DNA of 64,000 bases from NCBI RefSeq assembly GCF_002005305.1, contig NZ_CP014782.1, positions 3,348,001 to 3,412,000 on the forward strand, in the 5' to 3' direction. The position numbers and the translations under genes are program-made. The stretch comes from Shewanella psychrophila. Lineage in GTDB: Bacteria > Pseudomonadota > Gammaproteobacteria > Enterobacterales > Shewanellaceae. The notes below the pieces were generated by a model. The model saw nothing but the letters and a program-made list of their open reading frames with translations, was not told the origin of the DNA and did not search any database. Below are positions 35,378 through 44,360 of this stretch, in pieces; the stretch's first letter is position 1; each line of letters opens with the position of its first letter.

Positions 35378-36268
35378 TTATTGCCCTGGGCGTACACCTA
35401 ACGTATGACAAATGGCATAGGTCAGTTCCGCACGGTTAAGGGTATAGAAATGGAAGTCTTTAACCCCTTCACGAGACAAGACTTTAACCATGTCGATAGC
35501 CACGTTTGCACCTACCATCTGACGCGTCGCGGGATCATCATCTAAACCTTCAAATTGCTTGTGTAGCCAACCTGGAATAGAGACGTTTGTCATGCCAGCA
35601 AAACGCTTAAGCTGCTTAAAGTTAGTCACAGGCAGTATGCCCGGAACGATTTCAACATCAATACCTGCCGCGACACAACGGTCACGGAATCTTAGGTAAG
35701 ACTCGACATCGAAGAAGAACTGAGTAATAGCCCGATTTGCACCGGCATCTATCTTCTTTTTAAGATTAATCAAGTCCGCCTGTGCATTCTTTGCATCAGG
35801 GTGAACTTCAGGATAAGCCGCCACTGAGATATCGAAATCGGCGACAGAGCGCAATAGACGTACCAAATCGTTAGCAAACCGGGTCGGCTTAGGGCTACCA
35901 TCGGGAAGATCCCCACGTAGCGCGACTATGTCTCTTATCCCTGAATTCCAGTAATGTTTAGCCAGCTCTTTGAGCTCTTCATCACTGGCATCGACTAAGG
36001 TCAAATGAGGTGCAGCGACCAAATCAGTCTCTCTCTGGATACGTTCAATCACACCATGTGTACGGTCTCGAACACCAGAGTTCGCACCATAAGTCACAGA
36101 AACAAACTTAGGTTTCAATGGCTCGAGACGACGAATAGAGTTCCAGAGGATCTTTTCCATCTCTGGTGATGCAGGAGGGAAAAATTCGAAAGAAACATTA
36201 ATATCACCATTAAGCTCAGCTAAGCTCTGATTTAGTGATGTTGAATGTTGTGCGTGATGAAAACCCAT
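35378..36268 (-). CDS. metF: 5,10-methylenetetrahydrofolate reductase
   Basis: The ATG at 36268 (MGFHHAQHSTSLN) gives 296 residues, the same length as E. coli MetF, and AGGG lies 8 bases upstream; the longer frame from 36334 has an unlikely N-terminus. Family marks: INVSFEFFPP near the start, KFVSVTYGA, APHLTLVDA, RGDLP, AAYPEVH and AITQFFFD. It reduces methylene-THF to methyl-THF for the final step of methionine synthesis. The promoter region carries three tandem Met boxes. Confidence 0.98.
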   Translation of the reverse strand: MGFHHAQHSTSLNQSLAELNGDINVSFEFFPPASPEMEKILWNSIRRLEPLKPKFVSVTYGANSGVRDRTHGVIERIQRETDLVAAPHLTLVDASDEELKELAKHYWNSGIRDIVALRGDLPDGSPKPTRFANDLVRLLRSVADFDISVAAYPEVHPDAKNAQADLINLKKKIDAGANRAITQFFFDVESYLRFRDRCVAAGIDVEIVPGILPVTNFKQLKRFAGMTNVSIPGWLHKQFEGLDDDPATRQMVGANVAIDMVKVLSREGVKDFHFYTLNRAELTYAICHTLGVRPGQ

Positions 36269-36361
36269 TCCTATTCCCTCTACAGCTCGACTTAACTGCT
36301 TTAACTGATTAAGCGTAACTAAAATAATAAACATTATAAATGTATATAAATAAAACCATCT

Positions 36362-36385
36362 AGACGTTTGGACGTCTAGACACCC
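36362..36385. promoter_or_regulatory. Three tandem MetJ operators upstream of metF
   Basis: Three abutting 8-mers, AGACGTTT-GGACGTCT-AGACACCC, match the Met-box consensus AGACGTCT. They begin 94 bases upstream of the metF start. MetJ bound to S-adenosylmethionine would repress metF here. Confidence 0.88.
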
Positions 36386-36450
36386 ATATTAGTGAAGCTG
36401 AGTTTGAAGTCAATAGAAAATAGACGACTAAATACAAATAAGATAGAAGA

Positions 36451-36649
36451 AGAGAACGCAGCAAAGCTGCTGCGAGAACGTGACTTCGTCACTGCGAGAG
36501 CGGCTAGAAAGCGCCTTCGAGACAAGAAAAGCCAAAAGATGAAAAACTTTTGCTCTTACTCGAAGCCAATTTGTTGGCGAACTCGAAGGGAACTTGTTCC
36601 CGTTCTCGTATCGAAGCCCTCTCGAAGCGAAGCGCCCTTCTCTGCGGTG
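36451..36649. repeat. Mosaic hairpin repeat, second member, at the metL stop codon
   Basis: The region shares modules with the array at 11783-12420: GCAGCAAAGCTGC (36458-36470), GTGACTTCGTCAC (36480-36492), a GAAGCCAATTTGTTGGCG stretch, and GGGAACTTGTTCCC (36588-36601). It ends directly at the metL stop codon, and no ordinary terminator is visible for metBL. ORFs here are repeat by-products. Confidence 0.85.
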
Positions 36650-39037
36650 CTATTCTTGCACTAAATCCCGACAAATCTGCGCCAGATCTGACTGTACAGC
36701 AGCTGCAGTCACTTCACGCCCGGCACCGGGGCCTCTGATAATTAAAGGGTTGTCTTGATAGAAGGCACTGCGTATCACAAAAACATTATCGCCTGGAGTT
36801 AGATTTGCATAGGCATGTTGAGTGTCGACCCACTCCATTCTAACAGCAGCCTTAAGCTGGCCATCAACAACATCGAGTCCGGCAACATATCTCAAGACCT
36901 TACTTTGCTCTGCCGCTGTCTGAAACTGCTGCAACATATCTCCATCGAGTTCTGAGATCCGCGCTAAAAACTGTTCCAATGGAATATCGGCTAGATCAGC
37001 TGGCACTAATGAATGAAGTTCAATATCTTCCAGTTCAATCTCATGACCAATCTCGCGAGCCAAGATCAACAATTTTCGCTGCATGTCTCGACCGGACAGA
37101 TCATCACGAGGGTCCGGCTCGGTAATACCTAGCCCTCTAGCCTCTAACACGAGTTCAGAGAACGGCTTCTTAGCGTCATACTTCTCGAATAACCAACACA
37201 AGGTGCCAGAAAATATACCACCAACAGCTTCGATACTATCACCGCTGTTATGCAGATCATTCAATGCGTGCTGTACCGGTAAACCTGCACCACAACTGGC
37301 ATTGTAACGCCAAAATAACCTACGATTGCCTAACTGTAACTTAAGCTCTCGATAAAAAGCTAAGGGCCCTGAACCCGCTAGCTTGTTTGCGCTAACCACA
37401 TGAATGCCACGTGAGAAGAACTCAGGATATTGCAGCGTTAAGTCGGCGCTAGCACTGATATCTAAGGCGATGAGTTCGTCACATTCGAGTGCTTGTAGCT
37501 GCTCAAACATATGATCATAGAGCCAAGGAGTAGCTTGCTCGTCAAACGCCTGTTTCCATGAGTCGAGATCTATCCCTTCCTCTTTTAATAAAGCCTTCTT
37601 AGAACTGAGTAAACCCACCAGCTCAACGCTAGCTTCTAACTCTTTATTGAGTGCAACTCTAGCTCGGCTGAACAGCCGAGCCCAAGTCTCACCAATATTA
37701 CCCACCCCAAGCAGAAGCACACCTATGCGCTTGCGAGGACCAGCGCAACGACGATGCACTTTTTGAGTCAGCAGGTTAACTTGTGATGTCGGAACTAAAG
37801 TCACCAGACTTAAACCATCTTTAAACAATGGTCTTGCATCTCTGCTCAGCAGTCGAGCGAAGCCACGGCGGTACAGCCCGGCATCGGCGCTGACCAAGGC
37901 TACTAAACCTAGATCTTCTCGAATATGTATGTCAGAAACTTCCAGGGCATCGGTTGCCAGGATAGCTTGAACTTGTTTCTGATTCTCATGGGTAAAAGCC
38001 AGCTCAACTCGGTTATGAGCCAACTTCCAATGGGCTAACGGGATCAAGCCAGCCACTTCCAATAACTCAGCCAAATTAGCAGTATCACTACTGATTCTGA
38101 AACTAAACAGAGAGACACTGGACAGATTAGTCACCACCGGAGCACTGGCTTGAGAGCTCTTTGGTGCAATTAAGGTGAAATCGGTATGAGAGGCATAGCT
38201 GGAACGAACAGCCAGACTCACTTGAGTGTCAAATAGGGGCTGTAGAGAACGGTTATGCAGCACGGGTGAGCCCAGATGCGCTAAGCGATTAGCTTCATCT
38301 AAAGATAGGCTCTTAAGTAGTTTGGCATCGTTAATCTTGTTTGGATCGGCGTTGAATACACCTTCCACATCAGTCCAGATGGTGACACGTTCGATATTAG
38401 CTAAACTGGCAATCAAGGTCGCACTATAATCTGAACCATTACGCCCTAGTAGTAAGGTTTCGCCACGGCTGTTGGCGCAGATAAAGCCTGTGATAATCAA
38501 TCTTTCGTTGGGATGCTCACCAAGGGTTTTCTGAACTCGTGATCGAGATTCATCGAGTCTGATCTGCGGCACGCCTCCTTCATCGGCTAGCAACAAGCTT
38601 CTGGCATCGACATCTGATGCTGCAACGCCGGACTCTCTGAGTAAAGCAGCCAAGAGACGAGCGGACCAACGCTCACCAAAGCTCACCACTTCACTTCTTT
38701 TATACTCGTTTAACGACTCTAGAGAAAACAGACTGATGAGCTGATACTTGTCGATAGACAAACGCTCTCTCAGGCTTCTGGCCTGCTCGTTAGAAAGCAG
38801 CTGTTCGATCAGATTCTGTTGAAAGCTGATTAACACCTGCAACTCTTCCTGCCATAGCTGACCAGTGTCTTTGAGTTCCAATAATTTATAAAGAAAATTG
38901 GTGCTCTTACCTGCGGCCGATACAACGACGAGATCATCGCTATTGCCGTGAGTGAGAAGGATATGAGCAACACGGCGGTAGCAATCTGCATCCGCTAAGC
39001 TAGAACCACCAAATTTGTGCAAATGACAACGCGCCAT
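36650..39037 (-). CDS. metL: Bifunctional aspartokinase II / homoserine dehydrogenase II
   Basis: 795 residues; E. coli MetL has 810. The N-terminal kinase part has HKFGGSSLAD and, near 195, LLGRNGSDYSATLIAS. A central ACT-like region follows. The homoserine dehydrogenase part begins with a Rossmann loop RIGVLLLGVGNIGETWARLF near 450 and holds SANKLAGSGPLAFY and the substrate segment GIFSGTLCWLFEKYD. It phosphorylates aspartate and later reduces aspartate semialdehyde to homoserine. It follows metB by 22 bases with its own AGGAG site. Confidence 0.97.
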   Translation of the reverse strand: MARCHLHKFGGSSLADADCYRRVAHILLTHGNSDDLVVVSAAGKSTNFLYKLLELKDTGQLWQEELQVLISFQQNLIEQLLSNEQARSLRERLSIDKYQLISLFSLESLNEYKRSEVVSFGERWSARLLAALLRESGVAASDVDARSLLLADEGGVPQIRLDESRSRVQKTLGEHPNERLIITGFICANSRGETLLLGRNGSDYSATLIASLANIERVTIWTDVEGVFNADPNKINDAKLLKSLSLDEANRLAHLGSPVLHNRSLQPLFDTQVSLAVRSSYASHTDFTLIAPKSSQASAPVVTNLSSVSLFSFRISSDTANLAELLEVAGLIPLAHWKLAHNRVELAFTHENQKQVQAILATDALEVSDIHIREDLGLVALVSADAGLYRRGFARLLSRDARPLFKDGLSLVTLVPTSQVNLLTQKVHRRCAGPRKRIGVLLLGVGNIGETWARLFSRARVALNKELEASVELVGLLSSKKALLKEEGIDLDSWKQAFDEQATPWLYDHMFEQLQALECDELIALDISASADLTLQYPEFFSRGIHVVSANKLAGSGPLAFYRELKLQLGNRRLFWRYNASCGAGLPVQHALNDLHNSGDSIEAVGGIFSGTLCWLFEKYDAKKPFSELVLEARGLGITEPDPRDDLSGRDMQRKLLILAREIGHEIELEDIELHSLVPADLADIPLEQFLARISELDGDMLQQFQTAAEQSKVLRYVAGLDVVDGQLKAAVRMEWVDTQHAYANLTPGDNVFVIRSAFYQDNPLIIRGPGAGREVTAAAVQSDLAQICRDLVQE

Positions 39038-39059
39038 CTTTAACTCCTATCTACCGAGA

Positions 39060-40220
39060 TTAACAACTCGCCGCTGCAGCGAGTCCAGCTTCAATATCGG
39101 CAACTAAATCGTCGGCATCTTCGATACCCACTGAAAGACGGATTAGGGTCTCTTTTACCCCAGCTTCTGCTCGAGCCTCTGGCTCCATAGCTCTGTGGGT
39201 CATTGTCGCAGGAACTGCGACTAAACTCTCTACCCCACCTAAACTTTCTGCGACAGAAAACACAGATAATTTGTCAAGAAAAGCTACCAACTGCGTTTCT
39301 CCGCCTTTAAGCTCGAAACTGAGCATGGCACCAAAGCCCTTTTGCTGCTTAGCAGCAATCTTATGACCAGGGTGATCACTAAGACCTGGATAGTAAACTT
39401 TATCGACCGCCTCGCTGGCAGTTAATACCGCTAACACCCGTTGTGCATTAGCCTGATGTTCACGAATACGTACCGCTAAGGTACGAATACCGCGTAGGGT
39501 AAGATAACTATCAAAAGCAGATCCTGTTAGGCCTAAGGTATTAGACCACCAATGCAATAACTCACCTAACTCGGCATCTTTAGCGACGACAGCACCACCG
39601 ACTACATCGCTGTGGCCATTGATATATTTAGTAGTCGAATGGATAACAATATCGGCACCGAGCAAGAGTGGCTGCTGTAAAATGGGAGACAAGAACGTAT
39701 TATCGACAACGACTAGGGCATCGACGGCATTACTCGCCTTGGAAATTTCTTCGATATCGACGACACGCAGTAAAGGGTTCGATGGTGTTTCCAACCAGAC
39801 CATCTTAGGCTTCTGGGCAATAGCGGCTTCCAGTGCTATATTGTCAGTCTGATCCACCACAGCAAGCTTGAAGGCCCCCTTCTTGGCTAAGTTAGTAAAT
39901 AGACGATAACTTCCCCCATAACAGTCATGGGGAACGATTAGCAGATCATCGGGACCAAGCAGGCTAGTCACTAATGTGATCGCAGCCATGCCAGTACAAG
40001 TCACCACACCTGTTGCGCCTTTCTCCAGTCCAGCGATGGCATCACCGAGAATAGAACGAGTCGGATTTCCCGAACGGCTATAGTCAAAATCTCTGGGGTT
40101 CTTGTGCCCATCGAAAGAGTAGTTAGTCGACAAATAGATGGGAGGCACCACGGCACCATGTTGGGTATCGGACTCAATCCCTTGACGCACTGCAATTGTG
40201 GCTAACTTACGTTCGGTCAT
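39060..40220 (-). CDS. metB: Cystathionine gamma-synthase
   Basis: 386 residues, as in E. coli. PLP-binding Lys lies in VIHSTTKYINGHSDVVGG, with the phosphate-binding YSRSGNPT and DNTFLSP upstream. It joins O-succinylhomoserine and cysteine to give cystathionine. First gene of metBL. AGGAG stands 6 bases before the ATG. Its promoter, divergent from metJ, carries Met boxes. Confidence 0.97.
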   Translation of the reverse strand: MTERKLATIAVRQGIESDTQHGAVVPPIYLSTNYSFDGHKNPRDFDYSRSGNPTRSILGDAIAGLEKGATGVVTCTGMAAITLVTSLLGPDDLLIVPHDCYGGSYRLFTNLAKKGAFKLAVVDQTDNIALEAAIAQKPKMVWLETPSNPLLRVVDIEEISKASNAVDALVVVDNTFLSPILQQPLLLGADIVIHSTTKYINGHSDVVGGAVVAKDAELGELLHWWSNTLGLTGSAFDSYLTLRGIRTLAVRIREHQANAQRVLAVLTASEAVDKVYYPGLSDHPGHKIAAKQQKGFGAMLSFELKGGETQLVAFLDKLSVFSVAESLGGVESLVAVPATMTHRAMEPEARAEAGVKETLIRLSVGIEDADDLVADIEAGLAAAASC

Positions 40221-40276
40221 CTACTACTCCTAGAACTATTTACTGAACACCTTCCTCCCAACAAAAATTGGACAGG

Positions 40277-40300
40277 AGATGTCTGGACGTCTAAATGTAC
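40277..40300. promoter_or_regulatory. Three tandem MetJ operators near metB
   Basis: Abutting 8-mers AGATGTCT-GGACGTCT-AAATGTAC match the Met-box consensus and start 57 bases upstream of metB. The third copy is the weakest. Confidence 0.86.
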
Positions 40301-40330
40301 CTAAGGGAAAGCCCAGCGTCAACCAAATAT

Positions 40331-40354
40331 AGACGTTTAGACGTCCAAACATAT
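40331..40354. promoter_or_regulatory. Three tandem MetJ operators near metJ
   Basis: Abutting 8-mers AGACGTTT-AGACGTCC-AAACATAT lie 101 bases before the metJ start. Together with the set at 40277 they allow control of both divergent promoters, so metJ is probably autoregulated. Confidence 0.86.
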
Positions 40355-40454
40355 GGAAATCTATTTGCAATTGTCATAAATAAGAGGCAATAATTTGACT
40401 GCACAATTTAAAGGGTTAAAATCTGCCCCGAATTTTGAATATACAGGTGAGTCA

Positions 40455-40769
40455 ATGACTGAGTGGAATGGCGATTATATTAGCCCATATGCTGAACACG
40501 GCAAGAAGAATGAACAAGTAAAAAAAATTACTGTTTCTATTCCCTTGAAGGTACTTAAGGTTCTTACCGATGAGCGCACCCGTCGTCAGGTTAACAACCT
40601 ACGTCATGCCACCAATAGTGAATTGCTTTGCGAGGCATTCTTGCATGCATACACAGGCCAACCTCTGCCTAACGATGATGACTTGTCTAAAGATAAGCCT
40701 GATACTATCCCTGCTGAAGTGAAGCGCTTGATGGATCAGATGGGTATCGAATGGGAAGATGTAGAGTAA
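40455..40769 (+). CDS. metJ: Methionine repressor MetJ
   Basis: The ATG at 40455 (MTEWNGDYISPYAEHGKK) gives 104 residues, as in E. coli, and AGGTGAG lies just upstream; the frame from 40395 adds 20 non-homologous residues. The ribbon-helix-helix strand KKITVSIPLKVLK and the helix RTRRQVNNLRHATNSELLCE are nearly identical to the E. coli protein. It binds S-adenosylmethionine as corepressor. Its C-terminal 25 residues diverge, as is usual. Confidence 0.98.
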   Translation: MTEWNGDYISPYAEHGKKNEQVKKITVSIPLKVLKVLTDERTRRQVNNLRHATNSELLCEAFLHAYTGQPLPNDDDLSKDKPDTIPAEVKRLMDQMGIEWEDVE

Positions 40770-40801
40770 TCATACTCACTTAAATCTTGTTCAGTCAGTT
40801 T

Positions 40802-40827
40802 CAGGGATCGCATTGCGATCCCTGTTT
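40802..40827 (+). terminator. Palindrome after metJ, probable terminator
   Basis: An 11-bp palindromic arm pair (CAGGGATCGCA / TGCGATCCCTG) is followed by TTTG. It lies 33 bases beyond the metJ stop. Confidence 0.65.
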
Positions 40828-40962
40828 GCTTCCACACTAGTTTCGACCCTGCAGAAACAATCGAGCCCGACTAAAAGATTAATATCGAAGCCTTTCATAT
40901 TAATTAACAAGGCTAACGCCTTAACCATCACAGTACAATTGAGAGAAAATGCCGTGCTTTCA

Positions 40963-41691
40963 ATGATAGATCCAACCACATTAGCTTTAGCTTCCCTTAT
41001 CATCTTCTGTGGTGCCTTGACCCAGAGCCTTATCGGTTTTGGTTTAGCCATTGTCGCCTCTCCTCTGCTGTATATTGTCGATCCAGAGCTAGTACCGGCC
41101 CCGGTTATCATCATGGGCTTCTCTATCTCCTTGCTGACCCTGTTTAGAGAGCGAGGTGCCCTTGAGTTTAATGGGCTGCAATATGCCCTTCTTGGACGCA
41201 TTCCTGGTGGTTTTCTCGGGGCAGGTCTATTGATATATGCACCACAACCCATTCTTGGACTGGCCATATCGGGCATCGTTGCCACGGCGGTCATATTGAG
41301 TTTGCTTAAGTTCAACATAGCCGTTAACCGCAAGAGCCTGTTTGGCGCCGGCGTGATATCTGGTGTATTTGGTAATATTGCCGCTATCGGTGGCCCACCA
41401 CTGGCAATTTTGCTTTCAGGAAAAGATGCCCGTCAGTTTCGTGCGGCCCTATCGGCTTTCTTCATCTTCAGCTCACTGATCGCGCTTGTGATTCTTGGGA
41501 TCACAGGTCTGCTTAGCATCAAACATCTATGGCTGTCGCTATTGCTTCTGCCTTCGGTGATCTTAGGTTATGTGGTCGCGGGGAGACTGATAGGGCATGT
41601 TGATAAAGATAAGACTCGCAAGGCAACACTCATATTATGTTCAATCTGTGCAACGATATTGGCGGTGAAGTCATTAATGGAATTAGGCTAA
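40963..41691 (+). CDS. TauE/SafE-family anion permease
   Basis: The ATG at 40963 (MIDPTTLALASLIIFCG) begins directly with a hydrophobic helix and gives 242 residues, typical for the family; the frame from 40813 adds 50 residues of low family character. There are seven to eight membrane helices. The conserved duplicated motif appears as GFGLAIVASPLL and GNIAAIGGPPLAILL. Family members export sulfite, sulfoacetate or related anions. The substrate is unknown. It ends against a hairpin repeat. Confidence 0.82.
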   Translation: MIDPTTLALASLIIFCGALTQSLIGFGLAIVASPLLYIVDPELVPAPVIIMGFSISLLTLFRERGALEFNGLQYALLGRIPGGFLGAGLLIYAPQPILGLAISGIVATAVILSLLKFNIAVNRKSLFGAGVISGVFGNIAAIGGPPLAILLSGKDARQFRAALSAFFIFSSLIALVILGITGLLSIKHLWLSLLLLPSVILGYVVAGRLIGHVDKDKTRKATLILCSICATILAVKSLMELG

Positions 41692-41821
41692 GAGAAGGTG
41701 CGAGTACGGAGCTTCGCTCCTACGAGTTCAAGAAAAGTCAGAAGCGAAAAGCTTTTGCTTTTAGCTCGCAGCCAACTTGTTGGCGAACTCGTAGCGAAGC
41801 GCCCTCGAAACTTCTTTAAAT
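41692..41821. repeat. Mosaic hairpin repeat, third member, filling the gap between convergent genes
   Basis: Modules shared with the other two copies: GGAGCTTCGCTCC (41708-41720), an AAGCTTTTGCTTTTAGCTCG stretch, GCCAACTTGTTGGC (41771-41784), then AGCGAAGCGCCCTCGAAAC. It occupies the whole gap between the stop codons of the TauE gene and the TraF-like gene. Confidence 0.85.
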
Positions 41822-43021
41822 TTAAAAATGATATGACGTTTGTAAAACACCGCCTATAGCATCATCGCTGCCGACCATGCCGGTAAAGTCCAGATAAAAG
41901 ACTCGACCAAATTCGAAGCCTGTACCTAAAGAGTAAATATCAGCCGTCGTGTCTTTCATATCGTGACGGTAACCTAAACGCAGTGCAAACCAATCCGTAG
42001 CTTTCAACTCACCACCAACGCGCCAATACTGAGTACCACCAACTTCTTCGAAGCGTTTATAGGCGTTCAGATCGATATCTGAGGTTAAACTTATACTGTC
42101 CCAGTCATAGGCGATACCTGCAGTAAATTGTGGCTTAACTTGATAGGTAAATTTACGGCCTTGTGCTTCTACCGTCTCCACATCCTGACTAATAAGGTTT
42201 CGACCAGATAGCCCCACAACCAAACCTTCTACAGGTTTCATGGCGACACCAACATCTAAGTTAAAAGTGACCTCGTCGTTTCTATACTTAAAATCATCAA
42301 AATCACTAGCCTCGAAGTTATTCGCACTAACGGCATAGTTATAGGTATCTATACGCTGAAGCTTAGGTGATACCCCGACTGCAATGGGCATATTGACAAT
42401 TGAAAGTGGAAAGCTCAAGGCTACGCCTAAATCAGAAACCACACCGGCAACCACAGCTCCCTGTGAATCTAGGTCTGCCAGTTCTGAAGGATTATTTGGA
42501 TCTAACCCATTAAGAGTATCAATATCAGATTGGGCAATGGCTGCGACTCCAATGGCATCCATATAGCTCTTATAAAACACCGCCATGGGCATTTTATGTG
42601 TGGGTAATACGATAGAGAATCCAATACCTGTACTCACATAAGCATTGTTATCTTTTAAAGACTCGAGATCGGTGACTAACTCACCACGATAGAGATCGAC
42701 TGAAGTAGCATCACCGACTGTAATGGCAGCATCTAGTGCATCATAAGAGTCTTGCAGGGAATCAAACTTATCTATCATCTGATCTTTATCGGCACCATCG
42801 GCTCCGATCACGGGTAGTAACATGGCAAAATTATTGAATTTAGGTGTTTGCAGGGCCAGTAGAGCAGGATTAATGAAGCCAGCGCCCTCACGGCTTGATG
42901 AGGCCACACCGGCACCGCCCATGGCATCGCTTCTAGCCTCGTAGTATTGCTGCCCAGCGATAGCTACCGACGGGGTGAGTAGTAGTAGTGCACAGTAAAG
43001 TGCAAATTTGAGCATTTTCAT
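41822..43021 (-). CDS. TraF-type outer-membrane beta-barrel/envelope protein
   Basis: The ATG at 43021 (MKMLKFALYCALLLL) is chosen over 43108 because AAGGG lies about 8 bases upstream and it begins the signal peptide (cleavage near AIA). About 399 residues. QQYYEARSDAMGGAGVASS followed by GAGFINPALLA is the start signature of the conjugal-transfer TraF/OmpP1-FadL-like proteins that are common as chromosomal genes in Shewanella and Vibrio. The second half is beta-rich and ends in an aromatic (YHF), as in outer-membrane barrels. Despite the name there are no conjugation genes here. Function unknown. Confidence 0.75.
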   Translation of the reverse strand: MKMLKFALYCALLLLTPSVAIAGQQYYEARSDAMGGAGVASSSREGAGFINPALLALQTPKFNNFAMLLPVIGADGADKDQMIDKFDSLQDSYDALDAAITVGDATSVDLYRGELVTDLESLKDNNAYVSTGIGFSIVLPTHKMPMAVFYKSYMDAIGVAAIAQSDIDTLNGLDPNNPSELADLDSQGAVVAGVVSDLGVALSFPLSIVNMPIAVGVSPKLQRIDTYNYAVSANNFEASDFDDFKYRNDEVTFNLDVGVAMKPVEGLVVGLSGRNLISQDVETVEAQGRKFTYQVKPQFTAGIAYDWDSISLTSDIDLNAYKRFEEVGGTQYWRVGGELKATDWFALRLGYRHDMKDTTADIYSLGTGFEFGRVFYLDFTGMVGSDDAIGGVLQTSYHF

Positions 43022-43370
43022 CCTTTCAGCCCTTATCTTTATTTTTATTATTTGATGTTTGTTACGTTTCTTCCTACTAGGTAAAATCCAGCGTAGCGCA
43101 CTGAACAAAACTCACAGAAATAAGTAGAGACACATAAAAACAGTCGAATTTAAAGATAGTCCAACATTCAGAATTGTGTACGATAAACACTCAAAAAACC
43201 AACACTTGTATCGATTTATTTTGATCTTTTTTTTAACAAGATGCCTTACTTAAGAACTACCCAGCTTAACCCGATAATAAATATGAATATTTACCACTCT
43301 TTATGGCTAATAAATTCAGTTTATAAATCACTAAATTCAGCGCTATTATTTGTAAGTTTTCTTTATTGCC
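43022..43370. other. AT-rich intergenic region, no gene
   Basis: This is the promoter side of the TraF-like gene. AT-rich with a long T-run near 43222. No intact coding sequence. Confidence 0.45.
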
Positions 43371-43578
43371 CTAAAGCACATAATCCATAAAATGCTCAGC
43401 AGTAAGACCTAGGAATTATCTTAAAACCACAGGCTGATATTTGTCTTCATGCTAGAGGAGATAAAAGGAGGTATCGGCTATTCGTCAGTCATCAAACATA
43501 GAGACAAATACACCATCATTAAGAAGTTAAGAAGTAGGCTAATCACACTAGGCCATTAGCCTCAGGCAATGCTTAGGA
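43371..43578 (-). pseudogene. LysR regulator relic (C-terminal substrate-binding end)
   Basis: Reading the minus strand in one frame from about 43578 to the TAG at 43371 gives a degenerate copy of the C-terminus of the LysR protein at 57003-57685. Matching blocks include A-L-P-E-A-N-G-L-V-stop-L versus A-L-A-G-N-G-I-V-R-L, V-S-M-F-D-D-stop-R-I-A-D-T-S-F-Y-L-L versus V-S-V-F-E-G-W-R-V-A-D-T-P-F-Y-L-L, H-E-D-K-Y-Q-P versus H-K-D-K-F-Q-P, and F-M-D-Y near the end. At least four internal stops are present. Spacing between blocks is almost fully conserved. The N-terminal part is not found. Confidence 0.82.
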
Positions 43579-43664
43579 GTTTAATAGGCGATCACAGGGA
43601 AAGAGAGCTAAGATCTGAGGATGAAGCAGCCCCCCAGACCCTTTATCGAAATTAACACATAAAC

Positions 43665-44354
43665 TTAGTTGTCCTCTTGGGGGGAGACTAAGAGATCAAC
43701 CCGTCGATTCGCTTTCCTGCCTTCGACATTATCATTACTGGCTAAAGGCTTAGCCTCGCCAAGGCTTTCGCTCTTAAGTTGCACAGCATTCACCCCTTGC
43801 TTACCTAGGTAATCTTGCGTAGTTACGGCTCTGCGTAATCCCAGAGCATAATTATACCAGACACTTCCCTTGCTATCGGTATTTCCCTCAAGCCTAATCA
43901 TATCCGGGGAATTCGCCAACTTTGCGGCGACTTTAGCTAAGATATCACGGGATTCTGAAGTTAGCTTATCACTGTCAAAATCGAAATAAACCCGAGCCAG
44001 TAATTGCTTTTCGGATGTGACTCTCATTAACCCGCTAGCCGACAAATACTCCATACAGGCAGAGTAAACATCTTGGCTCTTTGCTAATTTAAGTAGCCTA
44101 TTATTGACCTCTGTGTCACTTACCTCTTGTATGATCACTAGCCTACCATCTCTATGGTTCGCTAATGCGGTAACATCAGAAATTGTCACATCCTGACTAA
44201 TAGTGTGACTCTTAGTGGAACAAAAAGAAGCCAAGTCATATTGAACTTTTTCAACAGCTTGTATCTCAGCTCCAGGCTGTACATCTTGAGCGCATCCGCT
44301 TAAGGCCGAGACCAGAGTAAAACAGATTAATAAGGTGGGGAATATTCTTGTCAT
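43665..44354 (-). CDS. OmpA-like lipoprotein, last gene of the tad operon
   Basis: 229 residues with lipobox SALSGC (Cys21). The C-terminal OmpA domain (about 115-225) has YFDFDSDKL, IRLEGNTDSKGS and NRRVDLLV, the peptidoglycan-binding signature with Asp and Arg. The N-terminal half is unfamiliar. It begins 6 bases after the tadG stop codon. OmpA-family lipoproteins close several Vibrionaceae and Shewanella tad loci, where one is presumed to anchor the pilus complex to the cell wall; that role is inferred. Confidence 0.85.
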   Translation of the reverse strand: MTRIFPTLLICFTLVSALSGCAQDVQPGAEIQAVEKVQYDLASFCSTKSHTISQDVTISDVTALANHRDGRLVIIQEVSDTEVNNRLLKLAKSQDVYSACMEYLSASGLMRVTSEKQLLARVYFDFDSDKLTSESRDILAKVAAKLANSPDMIRLEGNTDSKGSVWYNYALGLRRAVTTQDYLGKQGVNAVQLKSESLGEAKPLASNDNVEGRKANRRVDLLVSPQEDN

Positions 44355-44360
44355 CGCAAT

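Noticed and set aside
40791..41333. 180-codon minus-strand ORF
   Set aside because: It is antisense to the TauE/SafE permease gene, whose membrane pattern and conserved motifs are clear.
41822..43021. Conjugation function from the TraF-like name
   Set aside because: No other transfer genes, relaxase or origin of transfer is present; the family occurs as an isolated chromosomal gene.
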